Shown: positions 51,496 through 59,427 of the stretch, piece by piece
How the letters are laid out: each line of letters begins with the position of its first letter
Numbering within the stretch: position 1 is the stretch's first letter
Source of the DNA: an uncultured Cellulophaga sp.
Lineage (GTDB): Bacteria; Bacteroidota; Bacteroidia; Flavobacteriales; Flavobacteriaceae
Length of the DNA stretch: 64,000 nucleotides
Direction: 5' to 3'
Assembly: GCA_947491225.1 (NCBI GenBank)
Contig: CANLIE010000002.1
Coordinates: 1-64,000, forward strand
The notes under the pieces: model-generated
What the model saw: only the letters and a program-made list of their open reading frames with translations
Database searches by the model: none
What the model was told of the DNA's origin: nothing
Translations under genes and position numbers: made by a program

Positions 51496-53286
51496 TTATA
51501 ACCCTAAATCAAACTCCTGTCGCAACAAATCTATTACTGGATTTTTTTCGCGTAGCTTTTCATATTTTTCTTCTGGAGTAAATGCAAACTTTTTAGTGGC
51601 TTCTTCATTTACGGTGATATCCAAAGTTATAAAATGATTGTTGAGCTCAGCTTTTAAATGCTCTATAAGCTCATATTTTTCACGCTCAACTTCCTTTTTC
51701 ATAGTATCATTAGGTAATTGAATGCAAATAATAGTTCTGTCTTTTAATTTAGGTATATCACTATGTAAGTTAGATGCCAATATGCGTTGTCCTTCTGCTT
51801 CAATTTTATCAACAAAAGCACTCCAAAGTTCTTGTAGTCTCTGTTCTGTGAAGTCTTCATTTGGAAGGGAATTTTCATCAATAACAACATCAATTTTGTT
51901 TAGCTTGTGTTGTTGTTTTGCCTTTAAACTTGATAATGATAAGCCAGATACTCTTTTGGGAGCATTTATATCTAATTTTTTTATTGGGGCAACAACAGGA
52001 GTAGCAGATTCTTTTTCTGTTTCAACAGATTTCTCTATTTTTTTTGGTGCAACTGTTTCTATTGGTATTTCTGTTTCTATTTTACCTTTAGAATCAGTAC
52101 TTTTAGTAACTATATTTGTTTGTAGATTTTGACTATTGTCTGTTGTTGCTCTTTCCTTAAAATAAGAAGCAGGAACCAATGCTATGGTTTGATTATCTAA
52201 TGCTACGGATTCAGAATTTTTTTTTTCTCCATCAAAACTGATGGAGGCTAATTTCATTAAAGCTAATTCAATCAATAAGCGTTGATTTTTGCTTGTTTTG
52301 TAATTTAAATCAGTACTACTAGAAATATCTATAGCTTTTAGTAGAAAGGGGTGAGTGGTTAACTGTGCTTGTTCTAGATATCTTTTTTTGGCTTCATCAC
52401 CAACTTCCAATAAATTTACTGTATTGGGATACTTACACACCATTAAATCTCTAAAATGAGATGCAAGACCAATTATAAAATGATGTCCATCAAAACCTTT
52501 GCTAAGAGTAGTGTTGAACAGAATTAATAGTGAAGGGATGTCATTTTTAAGGATATAGTCCGTTGCACTAAAATAGGTATCATAATCTAACACATTTAAA
52601 TTCTCAGTAACGGCTTTACGAGTTAATTGTTTGCCAGAAAAACTTACTACTCTGTCAAATATAGATAATGCATCACGCATTGCACCATCTGCTTTTTGAG
52701 CAATAATGTGTAACGCATCATTATCTGCTTCTATACCTTGGTTTTCTGCTATGTATTTTAGGTACTTAGCTGCATCTTTAACAGTAATTCTTTTAAAATC
52801 AAATATTTGACACCTAGAAAGTATTGTAGGTATTATCTTGTGCTTTTCTGTAGTAGCTAAAATAAAAATGGCATGCTTTGGAGGTTCTTCCAATGTTTTA
52901 AGAAAAGCATTAAAAGCTGCTTGCGATAGCATATGTACTTCATCTATGATATATACCTTGTATTTGCCTACTTGTGGTGGTATGCGTACTTGGTCTATTA
53001 AGCTTCTGATACCATCTACAGAGTTATTAGATGCAGCATCTAACTCAAAAATATTAAATGCATAATCCTCTTCTGTATGCTCTTTACCGTCAGAATTTAT
53101 CATCTTTGCCAAAATACGAGCACAAGTTGTTTTTCCTACTCCTCTAGGTCCAGTAAATAATAAAGCTTGCGCTAAATGGTTATTCTCTATAGCATTAAGG
53201 AGGGTATTTGTAATAGCCTGCTGCCCCACAACATCTTTAAATGTTTGTGGTCTGTATTTCCTAGCAGATACTACAAAGGGTTCCAA
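51496..53286 (-). CDS. dnaX: DNA polymerase III subunit gamma/tau
   Basis: A 596-residue clamp-loader ATPase. Walker A is GPRGVGKTTCAR, from residue 46; Walker B is YIIDEVHMLS; the SRC motif is PTILSRCQIF. Domains I-III occupy about 1-360 and the tau-specific part the rest. The start is TTG: an in-frame stop (TAA) lies two codons upstream and the family N-terminus begins exactly here. The four zinc-binding cysteines of the classical DnaX insert are absent; the stretch is MINSDGKEHTEEDYAFNIFE. A 358-base gap with a repeat separates it from miaE; rnpB lies upstream on the other strand. Confidence 0.96.
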   Translation of the reverse strand: MEPFVVSARKYRPQTFKDVVGQQAITNTLLNAIENNHLAQALLFTGPRGVGKTTCARILAKMINSDGKEHTEEDYAFNIFELDAASNNSVDGIRSLIDQVRIPPQVGKYKVYIIDEVHMLSQAAFNAFLKTLEEPPKHAIFILATTEKHKIIPTILSRCQIFDFKRITVKDAAKYLKYIAENQGIEADNDALHIIAQKADGAMRDALSIFDRVVSFSGKQLTRKAVTENLNVLDYDTYFSATDYILKNDIPSLLILFNTTLSKGFDGHHFIIGLASHFRDLMVCKYPNTVNLLEVGDEAKKRYLEQAQLTTHPFLLKAIDISSSTDLNYKTSKNQRLLIELALMKLASISFDGEKKNSESVALDNQTIALVPASYFKERATTDNSQNLQTNIVTKSTDSKGKIETEIPIETVAPKKIEKSVETEKESATPVVAPIKKLDINAPKRVSGLSLSSLKAKQQHKLNKIDVVIDENSLPNEDFTEQRLQELWSAFVDKIEAEGQRILASNLHSDIPKLKDRTIICIQLPNDTMKKEVEREKYELIEHLKAELNNHFITLDITVNEEATKKFAFTPEEKYEKLREKNPVIDLLRQEFDLGL

Positions 53287-53394
53287 ATTTTATACTGTTT
53301 TAGTTAATGATACAAGTAGTACAAATATAAAAACATACATTAATTTTACTGTCTAATTCCTAAAGTTTAAGTGCATACTTATCAACAATTAAAT

Positions 53395-53402
53395 TACCTT
53401 TG
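53395..53402 (+). promoter_or_regulatory. Probable rnpB -7 element
   Basis: TACCTTTG matches TAnnTTTG and lies a few bases before the mature RNA start. The -33 region has only TTTA at about 53366-53369. Placement fits transcription starting near 53408. Confidence 0.6.
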
Positions 53403-53405
53403 CCT

Positions 53406-53718
53406 AGAGTAGGTCACTCTATCGCTGTGTATAAATTTAATTTGTACAGGGAGGAAAGTCCGGACACCATAGTGTAGCATAGCGGGTAATTCCCGTCCGT
53501 TGTAAAACGAGGACAAGTGCAGCAGAAAGTATGTACAGGTAATGCTGTAGTGAAACCAGGTAAACTCTATGTGGTGCAACGTCATGTAAATTAGCGTTTA
53601 AGGGTGCACGCCCAAGCTAAAGGGTAGGCGGTTTGAACTTTTGGGTAACTAAAAGTCTAGATAAATGATAGAGGAGTTTCTTTTTGAAACTTTACAGAAT
53701 CCGGCTTATGACCTACTT
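53406..53718 (+). ncRNA. rnpB: RNase P RNA
   Basis: About 312 nt of bacterial type A RNase P RNA. The 5' conserved core GAGGAAAGTCCGGACACCAT and the 3' core AGAATCCGGCTTATG are both present. The P1 stem pairs AGTAGGTCA (53408-53416) with TGACCTACT (53709-53717). The internal CGAGGACAAGTGCAGCAGAA and GAAACCAGGTAAACTCTATG blocks are the P4/P15-region signatures. A T run after 53717 ends the transcript. The RNA processes 5' ends of tRNAs. A short antisense open frame here is a shadow. Confidence 0.96.
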
Positions 53719-54270
53719 TTTTATTTTTTCAGACTTATTCTCAAAAAAACTAAAAACACTTCCACCATATCTTTTTAGATAAGAAAAATGTGGTAACTCA
53801 TCTAATTTAGTATGTTTAGAGTGCTCTACAACTAAAAGACCATCCTCTAAAAGCAATTCGTTTTTAAATACAAGTTCTGGTATTTTAGAAAAATCTTCTA
53901 CTGATAAGTCATACGGAGGATCGGCAAATACAACGGTAGATTTTATAGAAGTACGCTCTAAATATTTAAAAACATCACTTTTTATGGTAGAAATATTAAA
54001 TTCTAATGATTTGGCAGTGTCATTTATAAATTTAATACAACCGTAATCAGCGTCAACACAAATAATATTCTCTGTTCCACGAGAAGCAAATTCATAACTA
54101 ATGTTTCCAGTACCAGAAAAAAGATCTAACACACTTATATCTTCAAAATAATAGTGATTGTTAAGAATATTGAATAAAGCTTCTTTAGCCATATCAGTAG
54201 TAGGTCTTACAGGCAATTTTTTTGGAGCAATTATGCGTTTACTTTTGTATTTCCCTGAAATTATGCGCAT
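53713..54270 (-). CDS. rsmD: 16S rRNA (guanine-N2-)-methyltransferase RsmD
   Basis: A 185-residue SAM-dependent methyltransferase of the RsmD type: RIISGKYKSKRIIAPKKLPV at the N-terminus, SAM motif VLDLFSGTGNISYEFASRG, then catalytic FADPPYDLSVED with the DPPY motif. It methylates G966 of 16S rRNA in E. coli. The stop codon (TAG) lies inside the last bases of rnpB, so the two genes are convergent with overlapping ends. The downstream DUF3822 gene on the same strand starts near 55097 and ends with one base shared, suggesting coupling. No terminator separates them. Confidence 0.94.
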   Translation of the reverse strand: MRIISGKYKSKRIIAPKKLPVRPTTDMAKEALFNILNNHYYFEDISVLDLFSGTGNISYEFASRGTENIICVDADYGCIKFINDTAKSLEFNISTIKSDVFKYLERTSIKSTVVFADPPYDLSVEDFSKIPELVFKNELLLEDGLLVVEHSKHTKLDELPHFSYLKRYGGSVFSFFENKSEKIKK

Positions 54271-55097
54271 TATAGAGCGTTTAGTATGGTAAAATCTATA
54301 CTTTTAGTTGTGTAATCACCTAAATGAAAGGTGCTATTATCTGGCACATATATAGAAACATTTTTAATATGTTCATAACATCCTTTGTAAATGTCACTAT
54401 CTTCCTCTATGCTACCAAATAGCTTTAATTGTATAGTTTCATTATCCAGTTTTAGTTGCTCACTAGTAAAAAGTAAATAATATAAAAAGTCTTCAGTAGT
54501 AGTGTACTCAAAACTATTAAATAACAATAATTTTTTTTTGGATATGACTGTGATATCCATTTGATTTTCAGAAGCATAAACATAAAATGACACGCCTTTT
54601 CCGTTATTACTGTTTAGTAATGATGATGTTATAATAGAGGAACTATGCTTATAAGTAAACTCTCCAAATAAATCATAAATATAGTTGTTTATATTCATTA
54701 GAGGTACATAAATATTTATAATGTCATAATTTTCAATTTCATCATAGACAACTAAATCCGTAGCTAGTACTTTGGTATTGTACTTTAAATAATTAGACAA
54801 CTCTTCTTCTATAAAAAGTACTTTAGGTACAAAACAAAACAATGTATTACGGTGTACTGCTATTACATCAGAAAAATACTGAGAAGCAATATTATGTTCT
54901 GTAAATAGTTTCACCAGTTCTTTTTCTAGCTCAATTGGATTTAATTCATTGTCAAAAACCACTCCTTTAGATAATAGCACTGTATTATCTATGGTATCAA
55001 CAATGCAAAAAGAAAGTCCATTCAAACTAATTTGAATGGACAATTTTTTATACTTAGATGTTGAATCTAAAACAATGTTATTTATTTTTTCTGTCAT
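54270..55097 (-). CDS. DUF3822 family protein
   Basis: A 275-residue protein matching DUF3822: KKLSIQISLNGLSFCIVDTI at the N-terminus, LEKELVKLFTEHNIASQYFS and VIAVHRNTLFCFVPKVLFIE in the middle. The fold resembles actin-like/ASKHA proteins but no function is established. I use the ATG at 55095-55097; a GTG 21 bases earlier is an alternative. It overlaps the 3' end of its upstream neighbour by 20 bases and abuts rsmD, so all three minus-strand genes 55725-53713 are probably cotranscribed. Confidence 0.82.
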   Translation of the reverse strand: MTEKINNIVLDSTSKYKKLSIQISLNGLSFCIVDTIDNTVLLSKGVVFDNELNPIELEKELVKLFTEHNIASQYFSDVIAVHRNTLFCFVPKVLFIEEELSNYLKYNTKVLATDLVVYDEIENYDIINIYVPLMNINNYIYDLFGEFTYKHSSSIITSSLLNSNNGKGVSFYVYASENQMDITVISKKKLLLFNSFEYTTTEDFLYYLLFTSEQLKLDNETIQLKLFGSIEEDSDIYKGCYEHIKNVSIYVPDNSTFHLGDYTTKSIDFTILNAL

Positions 55098-55725
55098 AAA
55101 TTTGAGGCCAGTTACCACTGGTACTTACTTCATCTAATGATCCAACGGAAATTTCATCACCATTAACTTCTTCAACACTATTTAGAAGATTTTCTCTATC
55201 AAGTAAAGCTTTTGGTTGATCATGTAAAACAACGGACTTTTTTACCCAAGCTTTAAATACTGATGCTCTAAAGCCATTTTTTTCAACTACGGAAGATTTC
55301 ATTTGAAATTTTTCTCCTTTAGGTGCAAAAGGAACATTCATCATTTTCTCATATCTATTACTCTTTTTAAATAAAGAATCTTTTACAGATACAAAACCTA
55401 ATGTATCTATAATCTTAACTTCTCTTTGCATATCTATACCAAAATCCTTATCATATTCCAAATAAGAAGAATCTCTTTGTTGTGTTAAAATAAATTGATC
55501 ATTCTCAATAAATTTTATTAAAGAGTTAAAATCTGATGCAAAAGAACCTTTTACTGTTTTGTGAGCTTCTTGAGAATTTCTAATGTCTTTAAGTGAATTA
55601 ATTACAGCTTGGTAGCGTTCTTCCTTAATTTTTTTAAACTCAATTGGACCATTTACAGATTGATATATCATATATCCAAAAAAGATAGCGATTAACCAAA
55701 GAACAATTTTAATTACGGTTTTCAT
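55078..55725 (-). CDS. Membrane-anchored protein of unknown function
   Basis: A 215-residue protein with one N-terminal membrane span (about 4-22, VIKIVLWLIAIFFGYMIYQ) followed by a charged, partly coiled region (FKKIKEERYQAVINSLKDIR) and a C-terminal domain without a recognised family. Type II secretion/pilin-like features were considered but not confirmed. I take the ATG at 55723-55725, because the longer start at 55761 would lie inside the promoter found at 55759-55789. Members of this family lie next to DUF3822 and rsmD in other Flavobacteriaceae; that is memory, not checked. Confidence 0.65.
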   Translation of the reverse strand: MKTVIKIVLWLIAIFFGYMIYQSVNGPIEFKKIKEERYQAVINSLKDIRNSQEAHKTVKGSFASDFNSLIKFIENDQFILTQQRDSSYLEYDKDFGIDMQREVKIIDTLGFVSVKDSLFKKSNRYEKMMNVPFAPKGEKFQMKSSVVEKNGFRASVFKAWVKKSVVLHDQPKALLDRENLLNSVEEVNGDEISVGSLDEVSTSGNWPQIYDRKNK

Positions 55726-55758
55726 TATAATAGTGTTGTTTTTATTTAGTGGTTGACA

Positions 55759-55789
55759 CAAATCTACAATTTTTTTTTAATCACAAAAG
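55759..55789 (-). promoter_or_regulatory. Promoter of the 55725-53713 operon
   Basis: On the minus strand, CTTTTG (complement of CAAAAG, 55784-55789) is followed after 17 bases by TAGATTTG (complement at 55759-55766). The pair matches the Bacteroidota promoter layout with a slightly short spacer. The ATG lies about 34 bases further on. Confidence 0.7.
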
Positions 55790-55812
55790 TATTTCCCCTT
55801 AAATTTCATCAT

Positions 55813-55820
55813 TATCTTTG
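55813..55820 (+). promoter_or_regulatory. -7 element of the RecD-like helicase, near-leaderless
   Basis: TATCTTTG matches TAnnTTTG and ends 8 bases before the ATG at 55828. A start 7 bases downstream would make the mRNA leaderless or nearly so. No TTG was found at the -33 position. It is divergent from the operon promoter at 55759. Confidence 0.45.
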
Positions 55821-55827
55821 GTGAATT

Positions 55828-57267
55828 ATGAATCTAATTACAGCATCTTCATTTTTTAAACTTTTAGAAGATAAATTTCCTTTTCAGCCAACATTAAAAC
55901 AGTTAATCACTTTAGAAAAACTGTCACAATTTATACTATCTAAGGAAAAGAACTTACTATTTCTTTTAAAAGGTTATGCAGGAACAGGTAAAACCACAAT
56001 CATAGGCACTATAGTAGCTAATTTATGGCACATTAAAATGAAGTCAGTTTTGTTGGCACCAACAGGTAGAGCGGCAAAAGTAATGTCTAATTACTCTAGT
56101 ACAAAGGCATACACAATTCATAAGAAAATATATTTTCCAAAGAAAGAAAGCGGAGGAGGTATTCAGTTTGTACTGGCTCCAAATAAACACAGAAATACTA
56201 TTTTTATTGTAGATGAAGCCTCTATGATATCAGATACCCCAACAGATTCCAAGCTTTTTGAGAATGGATCTCTTTTAGATGATTTAATGATGTATGTCTA
56301 TGCGGGTTATAATTGTAAATTAATTTTAATAGGCGACACGGCACAATTACCACCAGTTAAGTTAGAATTAAGTCCTGCACTTGATGAAGACAAGCTAAGC
56401 TTAAATTATGATAAAGAAGTTATACGGATAGAATTGGACGAGGTAATGCGACAAGCAGGAGATTCTGGTATATTAATGAATGCAACAAATCTGCGAGAAC
56501 AATTATATGGAGGTTTTTTTGATGATTTTAAGTTTGATGTTAATCCATATAAAGACATTGTACGTCTAATTGAAGGGAATGACATTTTAGAAGCTATAGA
56601 GGATTCTTATTCACAAAACGGAAAAGAAGAAACCACTTTCATTGTACGTTCTAATAAAAGAGCAAATTTATATAATGCCAATATACGTAACAGAATTTTG
56701 TATTTGGAAAACGAAATTGCTACAGGTGATTATATGATGGTGGTAAAGAATAATTATTTTTGGATTAAACCAACTACAGAAGCTGGATTTATTGCAAATG
56801 GGGATATAATTGAAGTATTGGAAATTTTTGCAATTAAAGAGTTATATGGTTTTAGGTTTGCAGAAGTAAAGGTTAAAATGGTAGATTACCCTAACCAAGA
56901 CCCTTTTGAAACTGTTTTGTTGTTAGATACCATTAGTGCAGAAACACCATCATTACCCTATGAAGAAGGAAATAGATTATATCAAGAGGTATTGTTAGAT
57001 TACGCTGAAGAAAAATCCAAATACAAAAAATTCATAGCTGTAAAAAACAATAAATATTTTAATGCATTACAAGTAAAATTTTCTTACGCCATAACATGTC
57101 ATAAATCGCAAGGAGGTCAATGGAATACTGTTTTTGTAGAACAGCCCTATTTACCTAATGGTATAGATAAAGATTACTTGCGTTGGCTGTATACGGCAAT
57201 TACTAGAGCAAAAAAACAACTTTACCTTATAGGCTTTAAAAATGATTTTTTTCTTGATTGGGAATAG
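55828..57267 (+). CDS. RecD-like SF1 DNA helicase
   Basis: A 479-residue ATPase of the RecD/SF1B type. Walker A is GYAGTGKTT near residue 51. Further motifs are VLLAPTGRAAKVM, FIVDEASMISDT (Walker B), LILIGDTAQLPPVK (motif III), YAITCHKSQGGQW (motif V) and YTAITRAKKQLYLIG (motif VI). It is shorter than RecD2 and lacks its large N-terminal part. It is likely a 5'-3' helicase for repair or recombination; no recB/recC genes are near. It precedes DUF4126 on the same strand but a promoter overlaps its end, so it forms its own unit. Confidence 0.9.
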   Translation: MNLITASSFFKLLEDKFPFQPTLKQLITLEKLSQFILSKEKNLLFLLKGYAGTGKTTIIGTIVANLWHIKMKSVLLAPTGRAAKVMSNYSSTKAYTIHKKIYFPKKESGGGIQFVLAPNKHRNTIFIVDEASMISDTPTDSKLFENGSLLDDLMMYVYAGYNCKLILIGDTAQLPPVKLELSPALDEDKLSLNYDKEVIRIELDEVMRQAGDSGILMNATNLREQLYGGFFDDFKFDVNPYKDIVRLIEGNDILEAIEDSYSQNGKEETTFIVRSNKRANLYNANIRNRILYLENEIATGDYMMVVKNNYFWIKPTTEAGFIANGDIIEVLEIFAIKELYGFRFAEVKVKMVDYPNQDPFETVLLLDTISAETPSLPYEEGNRLYQEVLLDYAEEKSKYKKFIAVKNNKYFNALQVKFSYAITCHKSQGGQWNTVFVEQPYLPNGIDKDYLRWLYTAITRAKKQLYLIGFKNDFFLDWE

Positions 57268-57287
57268 ACTATTTTTGAAGTAACAAT
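57258..57287 (+). promoter_or_regulatory. Consensus Bacteroidota promoter for the DUF4126-kdsB operon
   Basis: TTG (57258-57260), exactly 19 bases, then TATTTTTG (57280-57287). The -33 element lies within the last codons of the helicase gene. The transcript would start near 57294, some 55 bases before the DUF4126 ATG. Confidence 0.8.
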
Positions 57288-57348
57288 GTAAAGCTATATT
57301 AAGCATGAGTATATTTGCTTAAATAGTAATGAAATAACCTCTTTTGTA

Positions 57349-57918
57349 ATGACATCTGAAACTATCATAAGTATATTTTTAGGAATTGGCTTAGCAACCT
57401 CAGTTGGTTTTAGAGTCTTTTTACCTTTGTTTGCGTTAAGTTTGGCTTCTTATTTTGATGTATGGAGCTTAAATGAAAGTTGGGCTTGGATTGGTAGTCT
57501 ATCAGCCTTAATAGTTTTAGGTGTAGCAACAATAGTAGAAATATTTGCTTATTTTATTCCATGGGTAGACAATCTTTTAGATAGTGTAGCAGTGCCTTTG
57601 GCAGCAATTGCAGGTACTGCTGTTATGGTTTCTACGGTAGCCAATCTAGACCCTGTAGTAACGTGGTCGTTGGCAATTATTGCAGGAGGAGGAACGGCTA
57701 CTGCCATAAAAGGAACAACAGCAACAGGTAGGTTAGCATCAACAGCAACAACGGGCGGCTTGGCTAACCCAGCTGTAGCAGCTATAGAAACAAGTACAGC
57801 TGTAGTGGTTTCAACAGCATCCATTTTTGCTCCTATTATAGGAGCAGTATTGGTCATAATTATATTGGCGTTGGTTTTTAAGTTGTATAAAAAATTAATG
57901 CCCAAACGTAAACAATAG
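57349..57918 (+). CDS. DUF4126 membrane protein
   Basis: A 189-residue integral membrane protein with five or so hydrophobic segments and many glycine/alanine turns (SIFLGIGLATSVGFRVFLPL, AVPLAAIAGTAVMVSTVANL, TATAIKGTTATGRLASTATT, IIGAVLVIIILALVFKLYKK). It fits DUF4126, a family of unknown function. It has a short basic C-terminus (KLMPKRKQ). It starts the operon with kdsB 11 bases later; I infer cotranscription from the spacing and shared promoter only. Confidence 0.85.
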   Translation: MTSETIISIFLGIGLATSVGFRVFLPLFALSLASYFDVWSLNESWAWIGSLSALIVLGVATIVEIFAYFIPWVDNLLDSVAVPLAAIAGTAVMVSTVANLDPVVTWSLAIIAGGGTATAIKGTTATGRLASTATTGGLANPAVAAIETSTAVVVSTASIFAPIIGAVLVIIILALVFKLYKKLMPKRKQ

Positions 57919-57929
57919 ATAAGATTTAA

Positions 57930-58658
57930 ATGAAGATTATTGCAATGATTCCTGCTCGTTATGCAGCATCAAGATTTCCAGGAAAGCTAATGCAAGATTT
58001 GGCAGGAAAACCTGTAATTGTAAGAACGTATGAAACCGCAGTGAATACTAATTTATTTGATGATGTTTTTGTAGTGACAGACAGTAAAGTTATTTATGAT
58101 ACCATTACTAGGGCAGGTGGTAAAGCATTAATGAGTAAAAAAGAACATGAATGTGGTAGCGATCGTATAGCAGAAGCAGTAGAAAATATGAATGTGGACA
58201 TTGTATTTAACATACAAGGAGATGAACCTTTTACACCAAAAGGTGGTTTGGAGCAACTATTATCAGTTTTTAAAAATGATCATACCAATGAAATAGATTT
58301 AGCAACCATTATGTCAGAAATGACAGAGGAAAATGAAATAAAAGATCCAAATTTTGTAAAAGTTATTGTAGACAACAGAAATTTTGCACTGTACTTTTCT
58401 CGTTCACCAATTCCGTATCCACGAGAAAAAAATGTTGGCCTTACATATTATGAGCATAAAGGTGTTTATGCTTTTAGAAAATCTGCTCTTATGGATTTTT
58501 ACAATCTGCCTATGTTGCCTTTAGAGATGTCTGAGAAGGTAGAATGTATTCGTTACTTGGAATATGGTAAAAAAATAAAAATGATTATTGACAATTCATC
58601 TGGTATTGAAATAGATACACCAGAAGATTTAGAAAGAGCTCAAAAAGAATGGAAATAA
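57930..58658 (+). CDS. kdsB: 3-deoxy-manno-octulosonate cytidylyltransferase
   Basis: A 242-residue CMP-Kdo synthase that activates Kdo for the lipopolysaccharide inner core. Signatures are [55 protein letters not shown], and [12 protein letters not shown]. It overlaps the next gene by 10 bases, so the HAD hydrolase is coupled to it. A KdnB-like oxidase gene follows, so the true substrate may be 8-amino-3,8-dideoxy-Kdo instead of Kdo, as known for Shewanella; sequence alone cannot decide. Confidence 0.93.
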   Translation: MKIIAMIPARYAASRFPGKLMQDLAGKPVIVRTYETAVNTNLFDDVFVVTDSKVIYDTITRAGGKALMSKKEHECGSDRIAEAVENMNVDIVFNIQGDEPFTPKGGLEQLLSVFKNDHTNEIDLATIMSEMTEENEIKDPNFVKVIVDNRNFALYFSRSPIPYPREKNVGLTYYEHKGVYAFRKSALMDFYNLPMLPLEMSEKVECIRYLEYGKKIKMIIDNSSGIEIDTPEDLERAQKEWK

Positions 58659-59353
58659 ATTTTTCTAGGATTAAAGTCATTGGTTTTGATGCAGATGATA
58701 CCTTGTGGGTAAATGAAACCTATTTTAGAGATGCAGAAGAAAGGTTTGCAGAATTATTAGATGGTTATGAAACCAAAAATAAAATTGACCAAGAACTTTT
58801 TAAAATGGAGATGCAAAATTTGGGTCGTTATGGATATGGTATAAAAGCCTTTGTATTGTCTATGGTAGAATCTGCATTAGAAATTTCAAATAACAAAGTA
58901 TCAAATACTATAATTAAAAACATACTAAACATAGGTAAAGAAATGCTAGAACAACCTGTAGAATTGTTAGACGGAGTAGAAACCGTTTTACAAAAACTAC
59001 AATCCAAATACAGGTTAATAGTTATGACTAAAGGAGATTTATTGGATCAAGAAAGAAAATTAGAAAGATCAGGATTAAAAAAATATTTTCATCACGTAGA
59101 GGTTTTAAGTGATAAAAAAGAAGAAAATTACAGTGATTTGTTAGAACACCTTCAAATAAAAACATCAGAGTTTTTAATGTTAGGAAATTCTTTAAAATCT
59201 GATGTATTACCCATTGTTAAAATAGGAGCACAAGCAGTGCATATACCTTTTCATACCACTTGGAAACATGAAATGGTTGCGGTTGAAGAAGAAACAAATG
59301 ATTATCTGACACTAAGTAAGATTAAAGATATTTTACCATATCTAAACCAATAA
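58649..59353 (+). CDS. HAD-family hydrolase (YjjG-like)
   Basis: A 234-residue HAD-superfamily phosphatase. Motif I is [16 protein letters not shown], with the two catalytic aspartates. A helical cap follows (about 20-95), then motif II VMTKGD and motif III/IV around [14 protein letters not shown]. This matches subfamily IA nucleotidase-like proteins such as YjjG rather than KdsC, whose tetrameric fold lacks the cap. Its place between kdsB and a KdnB-like gene might suggest a Kdo-related phosphatase, but the family is broad and I would not call it KdsC. It overlaps kdsB by 10 bases. Confidence 0.85.
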   Translation: MEINFSRIKVIGFDADDTLWVNETYFRDAEERFAELLDGYETKNKIDQELFKMEMQNLGRYGYGIKAFVLSMVESALEISNNKVSNTIIKNILNIGKEMLEQPVELLDGVETVLQKLQSKYRLIVMTKGDLLDQERKLERSGLKKYFHHVEVLSDKKEENYSDLLEHLQIKTSEFLMLGNSLKSDVLPIVKIGAQAVHIPFHTTWKHEMVAVEEETNDYLTLSKIKDILPYLNQ

Positions 59354-59395
59354 TATTATTATGGCTAGAATATTATAAAAATAAATAGGATTACT

Positions 59396-59403
59396 TAGAT
59401 TTG
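59396..59403 (+). promoter_or_regulatory. Probable -7 element for the KdnB-like gene
   Basis: TAGATTTG matches TAnnTTTG and ends 25 bases before the ATG. No clear TTG lies 19 bases upstream. It suggests that this gene can be transcribed apart from kdsB. Confidence 0.45.
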
Positions 59404-59427
59404 TATCATAAAAATAGATGAAGTACT

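Noticed and set aside
53394-53585. 63-codon minus-strand frame
   Set aside because: Lies within the RNase P RNA gene, whose conserved cores and P1 stem explain the sequence.
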